Source: Planctomycetota bacterium (GTDB lineage Bacteria; Planctomycetota; Planctomycetia; Pirellulales; Pirellulaceae). Taken from it: DNA of 63,860 bases. The stretch is from the NCBI GenBank assembly GCA_029979005.1, contig JAPOIJ010000005.1, positions 1-63,860 on the forward strand, written 5' to 3'. The notes under the pieces are model-generated. The model ran no database searches and was not told the origin of the DNA. It saw nothing but the letters and a program-made list of their open reading frames with translations. The translations under genes and the position numbers were made by a program. Positions 53,838-61,572 of the stretch are shown here, piece by piece (the first letter of the stretch is position 1; each line of letters begins with the position of its first letter).

Positions 53838-55058
53838 ATGGGCAAGCAAGCAAAATTCATTTTCCTTAGCAAAGCGCTTGGATGGGTTTTGCTAGTCGCT
53901 GTCTTCACTTTACTGATCTTAGTTCCGTTGCTGACATCCACGCTATTAAAAACATCCCAACTTCCTGTCGGCGCATTGGAGTACTGGAAATACATCGAGT
54001 CGTCCCAGGCGACGCTGATGAAATTGCTAGGCGTGATCTGGATTTTCTTTCTTGGTGGATGTTTTGCAAGCTTTTTAAATGTCGTCGCCTGGCGACTTCC
54101 CCGAGGTCGAGGCGTAAACGGCTCCAGCATGTGCCCATTTTGCGAAACAGAACTTCTGTTTAGCGACAACCTGCCCGTTTATGGGTGGATTCGTAATTCT
54201 GGGCAATGCCGTACCTGTAGAACGCCAATCTCTCCGCGTTACCTGATCGTAGAGATCTTTCTCGGTTTCGTTTTTCTTCTAATCGCATTTTTTGAAATTC
54301 TAACTGGCGGCTCCATTCTGCCTTTTCAAACGCCAGGGCATTCTCGAGGATTTGAACACCTTATCTTTGACCCCAAATGGAACCTGATCCAAATCGCATC
54401 CTATCACTTAGCTCTCATTTGCCTCCTGTTTACGTTTTCTCTGATCCGCTCAGAACGCTTACAAGTCCCCCGAAACGTTTTTTACTGGGGACTGGGAATC
54501 GGGATTGGATTACCGCTGATCTGGCCAGACATGACGTTAATTGCGTGGAATATTGACACCCATCAAGTGATTAACATCGCGCGAGCTTCCTCCACACAAT
54601 TCATCACAATCGCTTACGGTCTGATCGCTGGTTCCGCGTGTGGCCTACTAGGCTCGTGGGCAACCTTTAACTTTAAGAGAATGCAAGAAGATCGTGTTCA
54701 CCAATCAACGATTGAACAATTTAACGGTGTCGACGACGTCATCGCTGCAATGGCTTTAGTGGGAATTTTCCTTGGCTGGCAGGCAGCCCTATCAGTGACT
54801 CTCTTCTTCTTTTTAATCCAAGCAGCTCTGTTGGCATTTAAAAAAGGAAACAAACCATCCGCTTTTACTCCGTCCGCCGCGGTCTTTGTGGCTACGCTTT
54901 TGCACTTATTGACCTGGAAGTTGCTAACCGACTTTCCATTATGGCCATCTCCGACAGCGAACACGCTCGAAATTGCAGCCGGCCTCGTTGTGATTTTGTT
55001 AATTTCAGCGGCACTTCGGAAGTTTTCTGCAGCCCAACAAGATCTTCAAGTTGGCTAA
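53838..55058 (+). CDS. Prepilin peptidase-like membrane protein (A24 family), atypical active site
   Basis: The 406-residue protein is longer than usual (about 250-290). It has an N-terminal TM (about 12-35), a segment GGCFASFLNVVAWRLPRGRG typical of the prepilin peptidase N-domain, and two CxxC pairs (MCPFCETE and CRTCRTPI). The C-terminal peptidase part has NGVDDVIAAM in place of GxGDxK, near residue 295, with its second catalytic Asp kept. The first catalytic Asp, normally seven residues before a Pro, is not apparent: RSERLQVPRN occupies that place with Glu five residues before Pro. It would cut DUF1559 and other pilin-like proteins if active. Confidence 0.8.
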   Translation: MGKQAKFIFLSKALGWVLLVAVFTLLILVPLLTSTLLKTSQLPVGALEYWKYIESSQATLMKLLGVIWIFFLGGCFASFLNVVAWRLPRGRGVNGSSMCPFCETELLFSDNLPVYGWIRNSGQCRTCRTPISPRYLIVEIFLGFVFLLIAFFEILTGGSILPFQTPGHSRGFEHLIFDPKWNLIQIASYHLALICLLFTFSLIRSERLQVPRNVFYWGLGIGIGLPLIWPDMTLIAWNIDTHQVINIARASSTQFITIAYGLIAGSACGLLGSWATFNFKRMQEDRVHQSTIEQFNGVDDVIAAMALVGIFLGWQAALSVTLFFFLIQAALLAFKKGNKPSAFTPSAAVFVATLLHLLTWKLLTDFPLWPSPTANTLEIAAGLVVILLISAALRKFSAAQQDLQVG

Positions 55059-55128
55059 ATCACCGATTTGAGATGCAAACAGGAAATCTCATCCGGCGAA
55101 CGGTAACATTTGAGGCCGTCCCCGCAAA

Positions 55129-55407
55129 CTACTCGATTTCGCCGTGCAGCTCACTCAGAAGATCGAGCTCCGCCTCGAGCGTCTGATCGGTTTCAATAGC
55201 CGACCCCTGAACGCTTGGCAAAATAGTTGGCATCGGCGCATAGATTGACTGGGGTAGGTTCCGATCAGGACTGGGCTTGGCCTGCTCAGAAATCTCCCAT
55301 GGATTCCCTCGAATTTTACATCCAGAGAGGATCGCGATTCCTGCAAATAACAGTATCGAATAAGCGATTAGATTGCGTTTATCAGCCAACTTTCTTTCCC
55401 GGAACAT
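55129..55407 (-). CDS. Small predicted lipoprotein, function unknown
   Basis: The 92-residue protein has a basic N-terminus, hydrophobic core (IAYSILLFAGIAIL) and lipobox LSGC at about residue 30. The mature part is Pro/Ser-rich, ends acidic (EAELDLLSELHGEIE) and has no recognised domain. It lies 77 bp downstream of the SDR gene on the same strand and convergent with the prepilin peptidase gene. Confidence 0.65.
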   Translation of the reverse strand: MFRERKLADKRNLIAYSILLFAGIAILSGCKIRGNPWEISEQAKPSPDRNLPQSIYAPMPTILPSVQGSAIETDQTLEAELDLLSELHGEIE

Positions 55408-55484
55408 TTCGAACTATTTAATCTCATCAAAAATGCACTTATTGGACAACCTCAATTTCACGCCACCCTAACATTGAAATCATC

Positions 55485-56291
55485 TCAACTTCGATTGGAC
55501 TTCCGCAATAAATAATCACCGATACGAGGGGAGAGTTGCGTCATTGAAAACAAGAGCTTCGCATGCCAGGGGACGACTAACTCTCGCTTTCTCTTCTCAC
55601 AACAAAGGACTATTTTTTGAGCCAAATAATCAGGATCAATTCCTTTTAACTTAACCCCCGCCCCCGGTTGGGCTACTGAATCGCTCATTCCTTCTGCTTG
55701 CGATTCATATCGAGTCCCCGAGTCGTCCCGACGAATTGGGCCGGGGCAGACATGTAAACAGTTCACATTTTCAGGCCCCTCCAGCCGCAATTGGTGACTG
55801 AACGCTGCCAATCCATGTTTACTTACCGCGTAAGGAGCTACTTTTGGCCAACCGGTCTTCGAAGCCAGTGAACCGATATTTACTACCTGACCGGATGTCG
55901 CCGTGAGTGCATCCATGGTAGCCAAAGTACACCGGATCGCTGAATAAAGGTTCATTTCCATAAAGTCAGCGTATTGCTCGACCGTACAATTTAGCAATTC
56001 CGTTCGCGTCGACTTGCCAACATTATTCACCAACAAATCGATTCGACCGTGCTTCATTAGCGTACCTTGGACGGCTGCCTCAATGCTTGAGTCACTTGTA
56101 ACATCTCCCTGAATCCAGTGCAGCTCAATGTTTGAGCGAGCCTTTAGCTCACACACTTTTTTAAGCTTTTCTTCATCTCGAGACAGCAACACCGCGGTCG
56201 CTCCCGCCTTTGAAAACGCGCAGCCAATCGAAAGCCCTAGCCCCCCGGATCCACCGGTCACTAATACAACTTTTCCTTGCCAACTTCCCAT
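55485..56291 (-). CDS. Short-chain dehydrogenase/reductase (SDR)
   Basis: The 268-residue protein has the nucleotide-binding TGGSGGLGLSIG, LVNNVGKS (the NNxG motif) and the catalytic Ser-Tyr-Lys set in IGSLASKTGWPKVAPYAVSKHG. The C-terminal tail (EKRKRELVVPWHAKLLFSM) resembles SDRs of fatty-acid or sphinganine-like substrates. The ATG at 56291 is chosen; a TTG at 56300 would add three residues. Substrate is unknown. Confidence 0.85.
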   Translation of the reverse strand: MGSWQGKVVLVTGGSGGLGLSIGCAFSKAGATAVLLSRDEEKLKKVCELKARSNIELHWIQGDVTSDSSIEAAVQGTLMKHGRIDLLVNNVGKSTRTELLNCTVEQYADFMEMNLYSAIRCTLATMDALTATSGQVVNIGSLASKTGWPKVAPYAVSKHGLAAFSHQLRLEGPENVNCLHVCPGPIRRDDSGTRYESQAEGMSDSVAQPGAGVKLKGIDPDYLAQKIVLCCEKRKRELVVPWHAKLLFSMTQLSPRIGDYLLRKSNRS

Positions 56292-56590
56292 TATTTCCAA
56301 TCAACTCAATGAAATTACTGCTCAAGTCGTTTCATCCCCGGCCAAGAACCACCGGTACTTTTACACGAATAACGATACGCTTTCGCCCCCATTGCACGCT
56401 AGCAAATCATTGGAATCAGCTTCATTTTCAGCGGCGATTTAAATGATTCCCGAATTAATTCACCGATCTCGCTGAATTCGCTCAAGCCAACCTTCCGTCG
56501 TGCCGATGCGGATTGTATCAGGTGGGGGGTCTAGGGAAAGTTTAACGCCTGAAAATGCTCTCAAACTAACTCGGAACAATCGGTAACGCC

Positions 56591-57088
56591 ATGAGTCCAA
56601 AAGATACCCTCAAATCAACCCTTCGCGCCAGCTTCTTGCTTTTCATCGCCCTAACTACCTTGTCTTCTATCGGTTGTGCCATTTCCATGGAAGGCAAACT
56701 AACAGAGTCCGAAGCACAAATACCATTGGAAAACGCGGCTAAAACTGATGCGGACACCACTGACGCGGCCAAGTATCGCGTAGAGATGAGCGGTGGCTTC
56801 AGTGCCAATGAAATCTACGAAGGCGCAATTGACGGCCCTCTATTCGTTCAAGACGCACTTCAGCGGTCTGGGGCCATCGAACGGTATCGGGCGATGGACA
56901 TCCTCATTTATCGAATTGTAAAAGAGTCAGGCAAAGGCCTCAAACTTCCCGTTGAATACGACTCGAGTGGGAAAACAGTCATGCAAAACCAAAACTATGC
57001 TTTGCATCCCAACGACCGCATCGTTGTGACCAATCGGTCAAAAAACGTGATCGACAAATTAATTGATTCGCTTAATCCGCTCGACTAA
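56591..57088 (+). CDS. Predicted lipoprotein with SLBB/export-like C-terminus
   Basis: The 165-residue protein has a signal peptide ending in lipobox SIGC (Cys near 29). Its C-terminal half (FVQDALQRSGAIERYRAMDILIYR ... YALHPNDRIVVTNRS) has the spacing of soluble-ligand-binding beta-grasp domains of polysaccharide export proteins. It lacks the longer N-terminal Poly_export domain. It may be a small envelope glycan factor; this is inference from a weak resemblance. It is 177 bp before the RNase P RNA gene. Confidence 0.6.
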   Translation: MSPKDTLKSTLRASFLLFIALTTLSSIGCAISMEGKLTESEAQIPLENAAKTDADTTDAAKYRVEMSGGFSANEIYEGAIDGPLFVQDALQRSGAIERYRAMDILIYRIVKESGKGLKLPVEYDSSGKTVMQNQNYALHPNDRIVVTNRSKNVIDKLIDSLNPLD

Positions 57089-57265
57089 GTTCACTCCGCC
57101 AGTCCCTTCTTGCTTCATTCGCCCGATCCGAGGGTGAGAGGTTGTTAAGAAATTCGGTCTTTCTCGTTTTGATGATTGGCGGACTCCGGATCCAATGGCG
57201 TGCATTTACTCAGAAATCCGGAAATCCCGAGCGAATTGTTCGACAAACCGTTACACTGGATCAAT

Positions 57266-57635
57266 GAGTTGGTCAGACGATCGCTGGTAATCCATCAGGA
57301 TTGCGAGAGGAAAGTCCGGGCTCCCCAGGACAGGATGGTCGGTAACGCCGACCGATCGTGAGATCAGGGAAAGTGCAACAGAAAACAGACCGCCTGAACT
57401 TTGGTTCACCGAAGGTCGGGTAAGGGTGAAAAGGTGGGGTAAGAGCCCACCAGTACTCGGGGTGACTCGAGTAGCTTGGTAAACCCCATCCGGAGCAAGG
57501 CCAAACAGAAAGAAGCGGTTGTCCGCCGCATTTTAACTTTCGGGTAGGCTGCTTGAGTGCGTCAGCAATGTCGCGCCTAGATAAATGATCGTCACCGGTG
57601 CAAACTGGTTACAGGACCCGGCTTACGACCAACTC
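57266..57635 (+). ncRNA. rnpB: RNase P RNA, bacterial type A
   Basis: The region includes the P4 and J-region signature GAGGAAAGTCCGGGCTCC (57303-57320) and, further on, AACAGACCGCC and GGTAAGGGTGAAA. The 5' end GAGTTGGTC (57266-57274) pairs with GACCAACTC (57627-57635), forming the closing P1 helix. A T run (GTTTTTT) directly after it fits a terminator. Length about 370 is normal. The RNA is the catalytic part of RNase P, which matures tRNA 5' ends. A TACACT element at 57252-57257 is a possible -10. Confidence 0.95.
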
Positions 57636-57719
57636 GTTTTTTACTTTTAGACACTCAGTTTCTAATCGCCTAACTAACGCTGTCGTTCAATACCAGCCAT
57701 CGATAAACGAGAGCCAATC

Positions 57720-58343
57720 ATGAAGAACTCTCTTCGGCTTTTAAAGATAATTTCGCTCTTCGCCACGGTATTCGGGATAGGTTGTCTCAATACTGGCTGT
57801 ATCCCTAACGAAACTGACCAACCCGCAACCAATTCAGCAGACATACCGATGGTAGTCGTTGACTTGAGCACCCCTCGTGCGAGTTTTGAATCGTTGGCAA
57901 CGGCGATCAGTTCTGACGATCACACCGCGCGACTGGCCTGTTTAACCACCACTGAAAAGAACCGCGAAGCGGGTGTGGCCGCCCTGAATCTGATGCAATT
58001 AGCGGTCAAGAGCCCCAGTGACGGCGATCGTTTTTTGAAAATCCTGGACGACCACGGTTTGTCCCAACAAACCATCAACCGCGCGATGGCCTCCTACAGT
58101 TCAGGCTCAGTAGGAATGCCGGGGTTCACAGAGAAGATTGGCGAGAAAATCCATGACCTACCTCAGTTCCATGACAAGATCTCTAAAATCGCTACCCGCC
58201 CTCCAATTCAAGAGCTCAGCTTCATCTCTGCCACCCCGGAAAACAACCAGATGCTCGGTCGAATTAAAATCGGCAATCGTGAGGCCGTTATTACTTTTCG
58301 CCAAATTGGTGATAAATGGCTAATTGACAGCCCAATTCACTGA
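57720..58343 (+). CDS. Predicted lipoprotein, function unknown
   Basis: The 207-residue protein has a signal peptide and lipobox (hydrophobic FATVFGIGC then LNTGC near residue 27). The mature part is helical and then beta-rich (MLGRIKIGNREAVITFRQIGDKWLID), recalling domains that include DUF-type SnoaL- or NTF2-like folds in its last 60 residues. No catalytic motif is clear. It begins 84 bp after rnpB and is convergent with mutS. Confidence 0.65.
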   Translation: MKNSLRLLKIISLFATVFGIGCLNTGCIPNETDQPATNSADIPMVVVDLSTPRASFESLATAISSDDHTARLACLTTTEKNREAGVAALNLMQLAVKSPSDGDRFLKILDDHGLSQQTINRAMASYSSGSVGMPGFTEKIGEKIHDLPQFHDKISKIATRPPIQELSFISATPENNQMLGRIKIGNREAVITFRQIGDKWLIDSPIH

Positions 58344-58444
58344 GTCGCACATCCCGCCAAGACCGTAAAATTTACCGGGAACACCCCGGCCCGAACTTCG
58401 TAACGCTAGGCACAAATTACCAACTTACGATTCCAGACCGGGTT

Positions 58445-61096
58445 TTACTCGCCCTTCTTGGATATCGAAGTTTCCGCATCGTCTCCGAGTTCCGTTTGCC
58501 AATCATGCAGGATCTGGAGGGCGTTCATCGGCGTTAACGCATTGGCGTCGAGCGATTTAATCTTGTCGACCAATGGGTGATGGTTTGTCCCAAAGAGCGT
58601 CATCTGGATTTGCCCGGTCGATTCTCCTCCTTGCGACGTTATCATCTCACGGTTTTGCTCAACTTCACCGCTAGACTCTAACTTTTCAAGGATTTGCTCT
58701 GCACGGCGATTGACCCAGTTGGGCACGCCAGCCAGACGCGCTACGTGAATTCCATAACTTTTGTCTGCGCTTCCGGGAACAATTTTATGCAGAAATACGA
58801 TTTTCTCTTCCCACTCGCGGACGGCCACATTGAAGTTGCTGACACCGTTGAAATCTTTTTCCAATTCGGTCAACTCGTGATAGTGCGTCGCAAACAAAGA
58901 ACGGCAACCGATTTGATCATGTAAATATTCGACTATCGCCCAAGCGAGCGAGACACCGTCGTAGGTACTGGTTCCCCGGCCGATCTCATCCAGAATCACT
59001 AAACTTCGCGAGGAAGCAGTATTCAAAATCCGAGCCGTCTCAGTCATCTCGACCATAAATGTTGATTGTCCCCGCGATAATTCATCACTTGCACCAACGC
59101 GGGCAAAAATCTTATCAACCAATCCCAACTTCGCTTCTTTGGCCGGAACAAAACTTCCGATCTGCCCGAGCAAACTAATGAGGGCGACCTGACGGATGTA
59201 AGTACTCTTTCCCGCCATATTTGGGCCTGTGATTAGATGCAGGACTCCGTGCTCCTCATCGATCACCGTATCATTAGGGATAAACGCTCCAAGCGGCTCG
59301 ATGATGTCGAGTACTGGATGTCGACCTTCAACTATCTTGGTAACGCTGTCCTCGACAAACTCTGGGCGACAATAACTTTGCTCAACCGCCAATTGAGCCA
59401 ATCCTCCAATCGTGTCGAGCGTCGCAATAATCTGAGCATTCGACTTAAGCCGCGAGGTATGAGCACGCACCAATTGACGTAGATTTTCAAAAAGCTTGAT
59501 TTCAAGTTCATCCGCTTTTGAATCGGCTGCCAAAACCTTCTCTTCATACTCTTTCAATTCCGGAGTGATATAACGCTCGGCATTCTTGAGTGTCTGCTTG
59601 CGAATAAAATCTGCGGGAACTTTGTCTCGATGGGAATGCGTGCATTCAAGGTAATAGCCGAAAACTCTATTGAAACCGACTTTCAAACTTGGAATCCCGG
59701 TTTCATCGCAAATTCGTTGTTGGTAGTTTGCGATCCACTGCTTCCCTCCCGCCGCGAGTTTCCTTAATTCATCAAGCTCGCTGTCGAACCCTTCCTGAAT
59801 AAATCCACCATCTTTGATCTGAGCAGGACAGGGATCTTCCAGAGCGGCCTCTAACTCTTCTCGCAAATCGAAACATTCGTCAAGCTCCGCCTCAAGTTGC
59901 TGTAACCAGAGCGTTTGACAGCCGCTTAACTTTAACTTTAACTGCGGGACCGCAGCCAGAGTTTTTGCAATATAACTGAGGTCTCTCGGGGAAGGTCGCC
60001 CCGACGCAACCCTTGCCAGTAATCGCTGGAGGTCAAAGACTCCTTTCAGATACTCTCTCAAATCGTTACGGAGACTCTGGTCGTCGGCCAACTCTCCGAC
60101 GGCGTCCTGGCGATGAATGATCTCATTCATTTCAGTCAACGGATTTGTCAACCAATCTCCGAGAAGACGACTCCCCATCGGAGTCTTACAACGATCAATC
60201 ACGCCGAACAGCGAACCATCACGTTGGCCGGTCCGAATGGTCTGGCTAATTTCAAGACTCCGCCAGGTCGCCGAATCAATCTCAACAAAATTAGACTGAC
60301 GATATGCCTGAATATGATCAAAGTGTTCAAGTGACGCCTTTTGAGTCTCGCGTAAATACTCCAGAATTCCGCCCGCTGCTCCGACCGCAAGCGGTCCGAA
60401 CTCCGCAATCCCAAATCCATCGAAAGAAGCAACTCCAAGCTGTTTTTTCAACAACTCTTCGGACGACTGAATGCCAAAACTCCAGTCTGGACGACGGGTG
60501 ATCATCGCATCTGGAAACAGCTCTTTGTCAAATTCACTGAATCGATCGGGAACCAGAATTTCACTGGCACCTAATCGAGCCAGCAAATCGACCAATTGTT
60601 TCTGCCCAACCGTCGTTACATAAAACCGTCCAGTCGATGTCTCGGCCCAGGAAACACCATACTGACTTGCACTCTCTTCGCTGCCACCTTGTTTTCCTTT
60701 GGGAAAAGCAGGCAGAACGGCCACGAGATAATTACTCACCGCCGGATCGAGTAAAGCTTGATCAGTAACTGTCCCCGGAGAAACAATTTGAGCGACTTCT
60801 CGCTTAACTAATCCCTTTGCAGCCTTCGGATCTTCGACTTGGTCACAAACCGCGACGCGAAAACCCTGCTTAATCAACTTCCCCAAATATGAATCAAGTT
60901 GGTGATACGGGAACCCCGCCATTGGAATCGCATTAGATTTATCGCGACTGGTCAGTGTCAGTCCGAGAATCTTGGCGGCGACTTTTGCGTCGTCGTGGAA
61001 AAGCTCATAAAAGTCCCCCATGCGGAAAAAAAGCAAAGCGTCACCGCAGGCTTTTTTCGCATCGTCATACTGTTGCATCATCGGAGTTTTAGACAT
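58445..61096 (-). CDS. mutS: DNA mismatch repair protein MutS
   Basis: The 883-residue protein has the MutS mismatch-contact FYELF near residue 30 (LFFRMGDFYELFHDDA), the connector and lever domains, and the ATPase with Walker A GPNMAGKSTYIRQV (near 625), LVILDEIGRGTSTYDG and FATHYHELTEL. It recognises mismatches and recruits MutL. The ATG at 61096 is preferred over the TTG at 61102. Length is normal for bacterial MutS1. It is divergent from the BY-kinase gene; no mutL is near. Confidence 0.95.
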   Translation of the reverse strand: MSKTPMMQQYDDAKKACGDALLFFRMGDFYELFHDDAKVAAKILGLTLTSRDKSNAIPMAGFPYHQLDSYLGKLIKQGFRVAVCDQVEDPKAAKGLVKREVAQIVSPGTVTDQALLDPAVSNYLVAVLPAFPKGKQGGSEESASQYGVSWAETSTGRFYVTTVGQKQLVDLLARLGASEILVPDRFSEFDKELFPDAMITRRPDWSFGIQSSEELLKKQLGVASFDGFGIAEFGPLAVGAAGGILEYLRETQKASLEHFDHIQAYRQSNFVEIDSATWRSLEISQTIRTGQRDGSLFGVIDRCKTPMGSRLLGDWLTNPLTEMNEIIHRQDAVGELADDQSLRNDLREYLKGVFDLQRLLARVASGRPSPRDLSYIAKTLAAVPQLKLKLSGCQTLWLQQLEAELDECFDLREELEAALEDPCPAQIKDGGFIQEGFDSELDELRKLAAGGKQWIANYQQRICDETGIPSLKVGFNRVFGYYLECTHSHRDKVPADFIRKQTLKNAERYITPELKEYEEKVLAADSKADELEIKLFENLRQLVRAHTSRLKSNAQIIATLDTIGGLAQLAVEQSYCRPEFVEDSVTKIVEGRHPVLDIIEPLGAFIPNDTVIDEEHGVLHLITGPNMAGKSTYIRQVALISLLGQIGSFVPAKEAKLGLVDKIFARVGASDELSRGQSTFMVEMTETARILNTASSRSLVILDEIGRGTSTYDGVSLAWAIVEYLHDQIGCRSLFATHYHELTELEKDFNGVSNFNVAVREWEEKIVFLHKIVPGSADKSYGIHVARLAGVPNWVNRRAEQILEKLESSGEVEQNREMITSQGGESTGQIQMTLFGTNHHPLVDKIKSLDANALTPMNALQILHDWQTELGDDAETSISKKGE

Positions 61097-61572
61097 AGCC
61101 AAAATGTAACAAGCTTCGCGCGGGCTTTCGAGTGGCTTCCAACATTCCCCGCTAATTCGGGGGAATATTTCTTATTTAGCGGACCCCCTAATTCCTCTAA
61201 TTGACAGTTTTTCCATTCAAGCCAAATCACGGAGCATTAACATTCCAGAGTGTCGCAGAAGGTCTCTCAAGCTCGATACGAATACAAATTCAGGCCCTCA
61301 CGCACGAATGTTTAAAATAACCCCACCAAACGGTACTAGAGAAGCAATGTCCATTGCCTTAAGAACATTCAGTTTCCACAAAACAGCGGTTCCGGAGGAT
61401 GTAATTGGTTGAGCTAAGCAGGGATGCTGTCTATACTGCTTTTTAACGGGTAAGTGGCGTTCCTGTTGCTTCTGTTCCCCATCCTTCGCCAGTAAATTTT
61501 TGATTCGCTCGAATCGTGAACTCGACCGTAAGACGGGGAGTTCTCACTGATGCTACTCCCGGAGATTTGTTC
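61097..61572. other. Divergent intergenic region between mutS and the Wzc-like gene
   Basis: About 476 bp without a recognised gene. It holds a GC-rich imperfect hairpin (61144-61166, ATTCCCC and GGGGAAT arms) near the mutS side and a promoter-like pair near 61409-61437. The opposite-strand frame at 61414-61866 is a shadow of the Wzc-like gene. No RNA gene was recognised. Confidence 0.5.
61409..61437 (+). promoter_or_regulatory. Putative sigma-70 promoter of the Wzc-like gene
   Basis: TTGAGC (61409-61414) and TATACT (61432-61437) are separated by 17 bases, the ideal distance. The -10 matches five of six and the -35 four of six. It would leave a leader of about 130 bases before the GTG start at 61573. 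Confidence 0.35.

Noticed and set aside
61144..61166. Hairpin ATTCCCC/GGGGAAT near the mutS start as a terminator
   Set aside because: It has an unequal C/G run and no T-tract on either strand, and lies upstream of mutS rather than after a gene.
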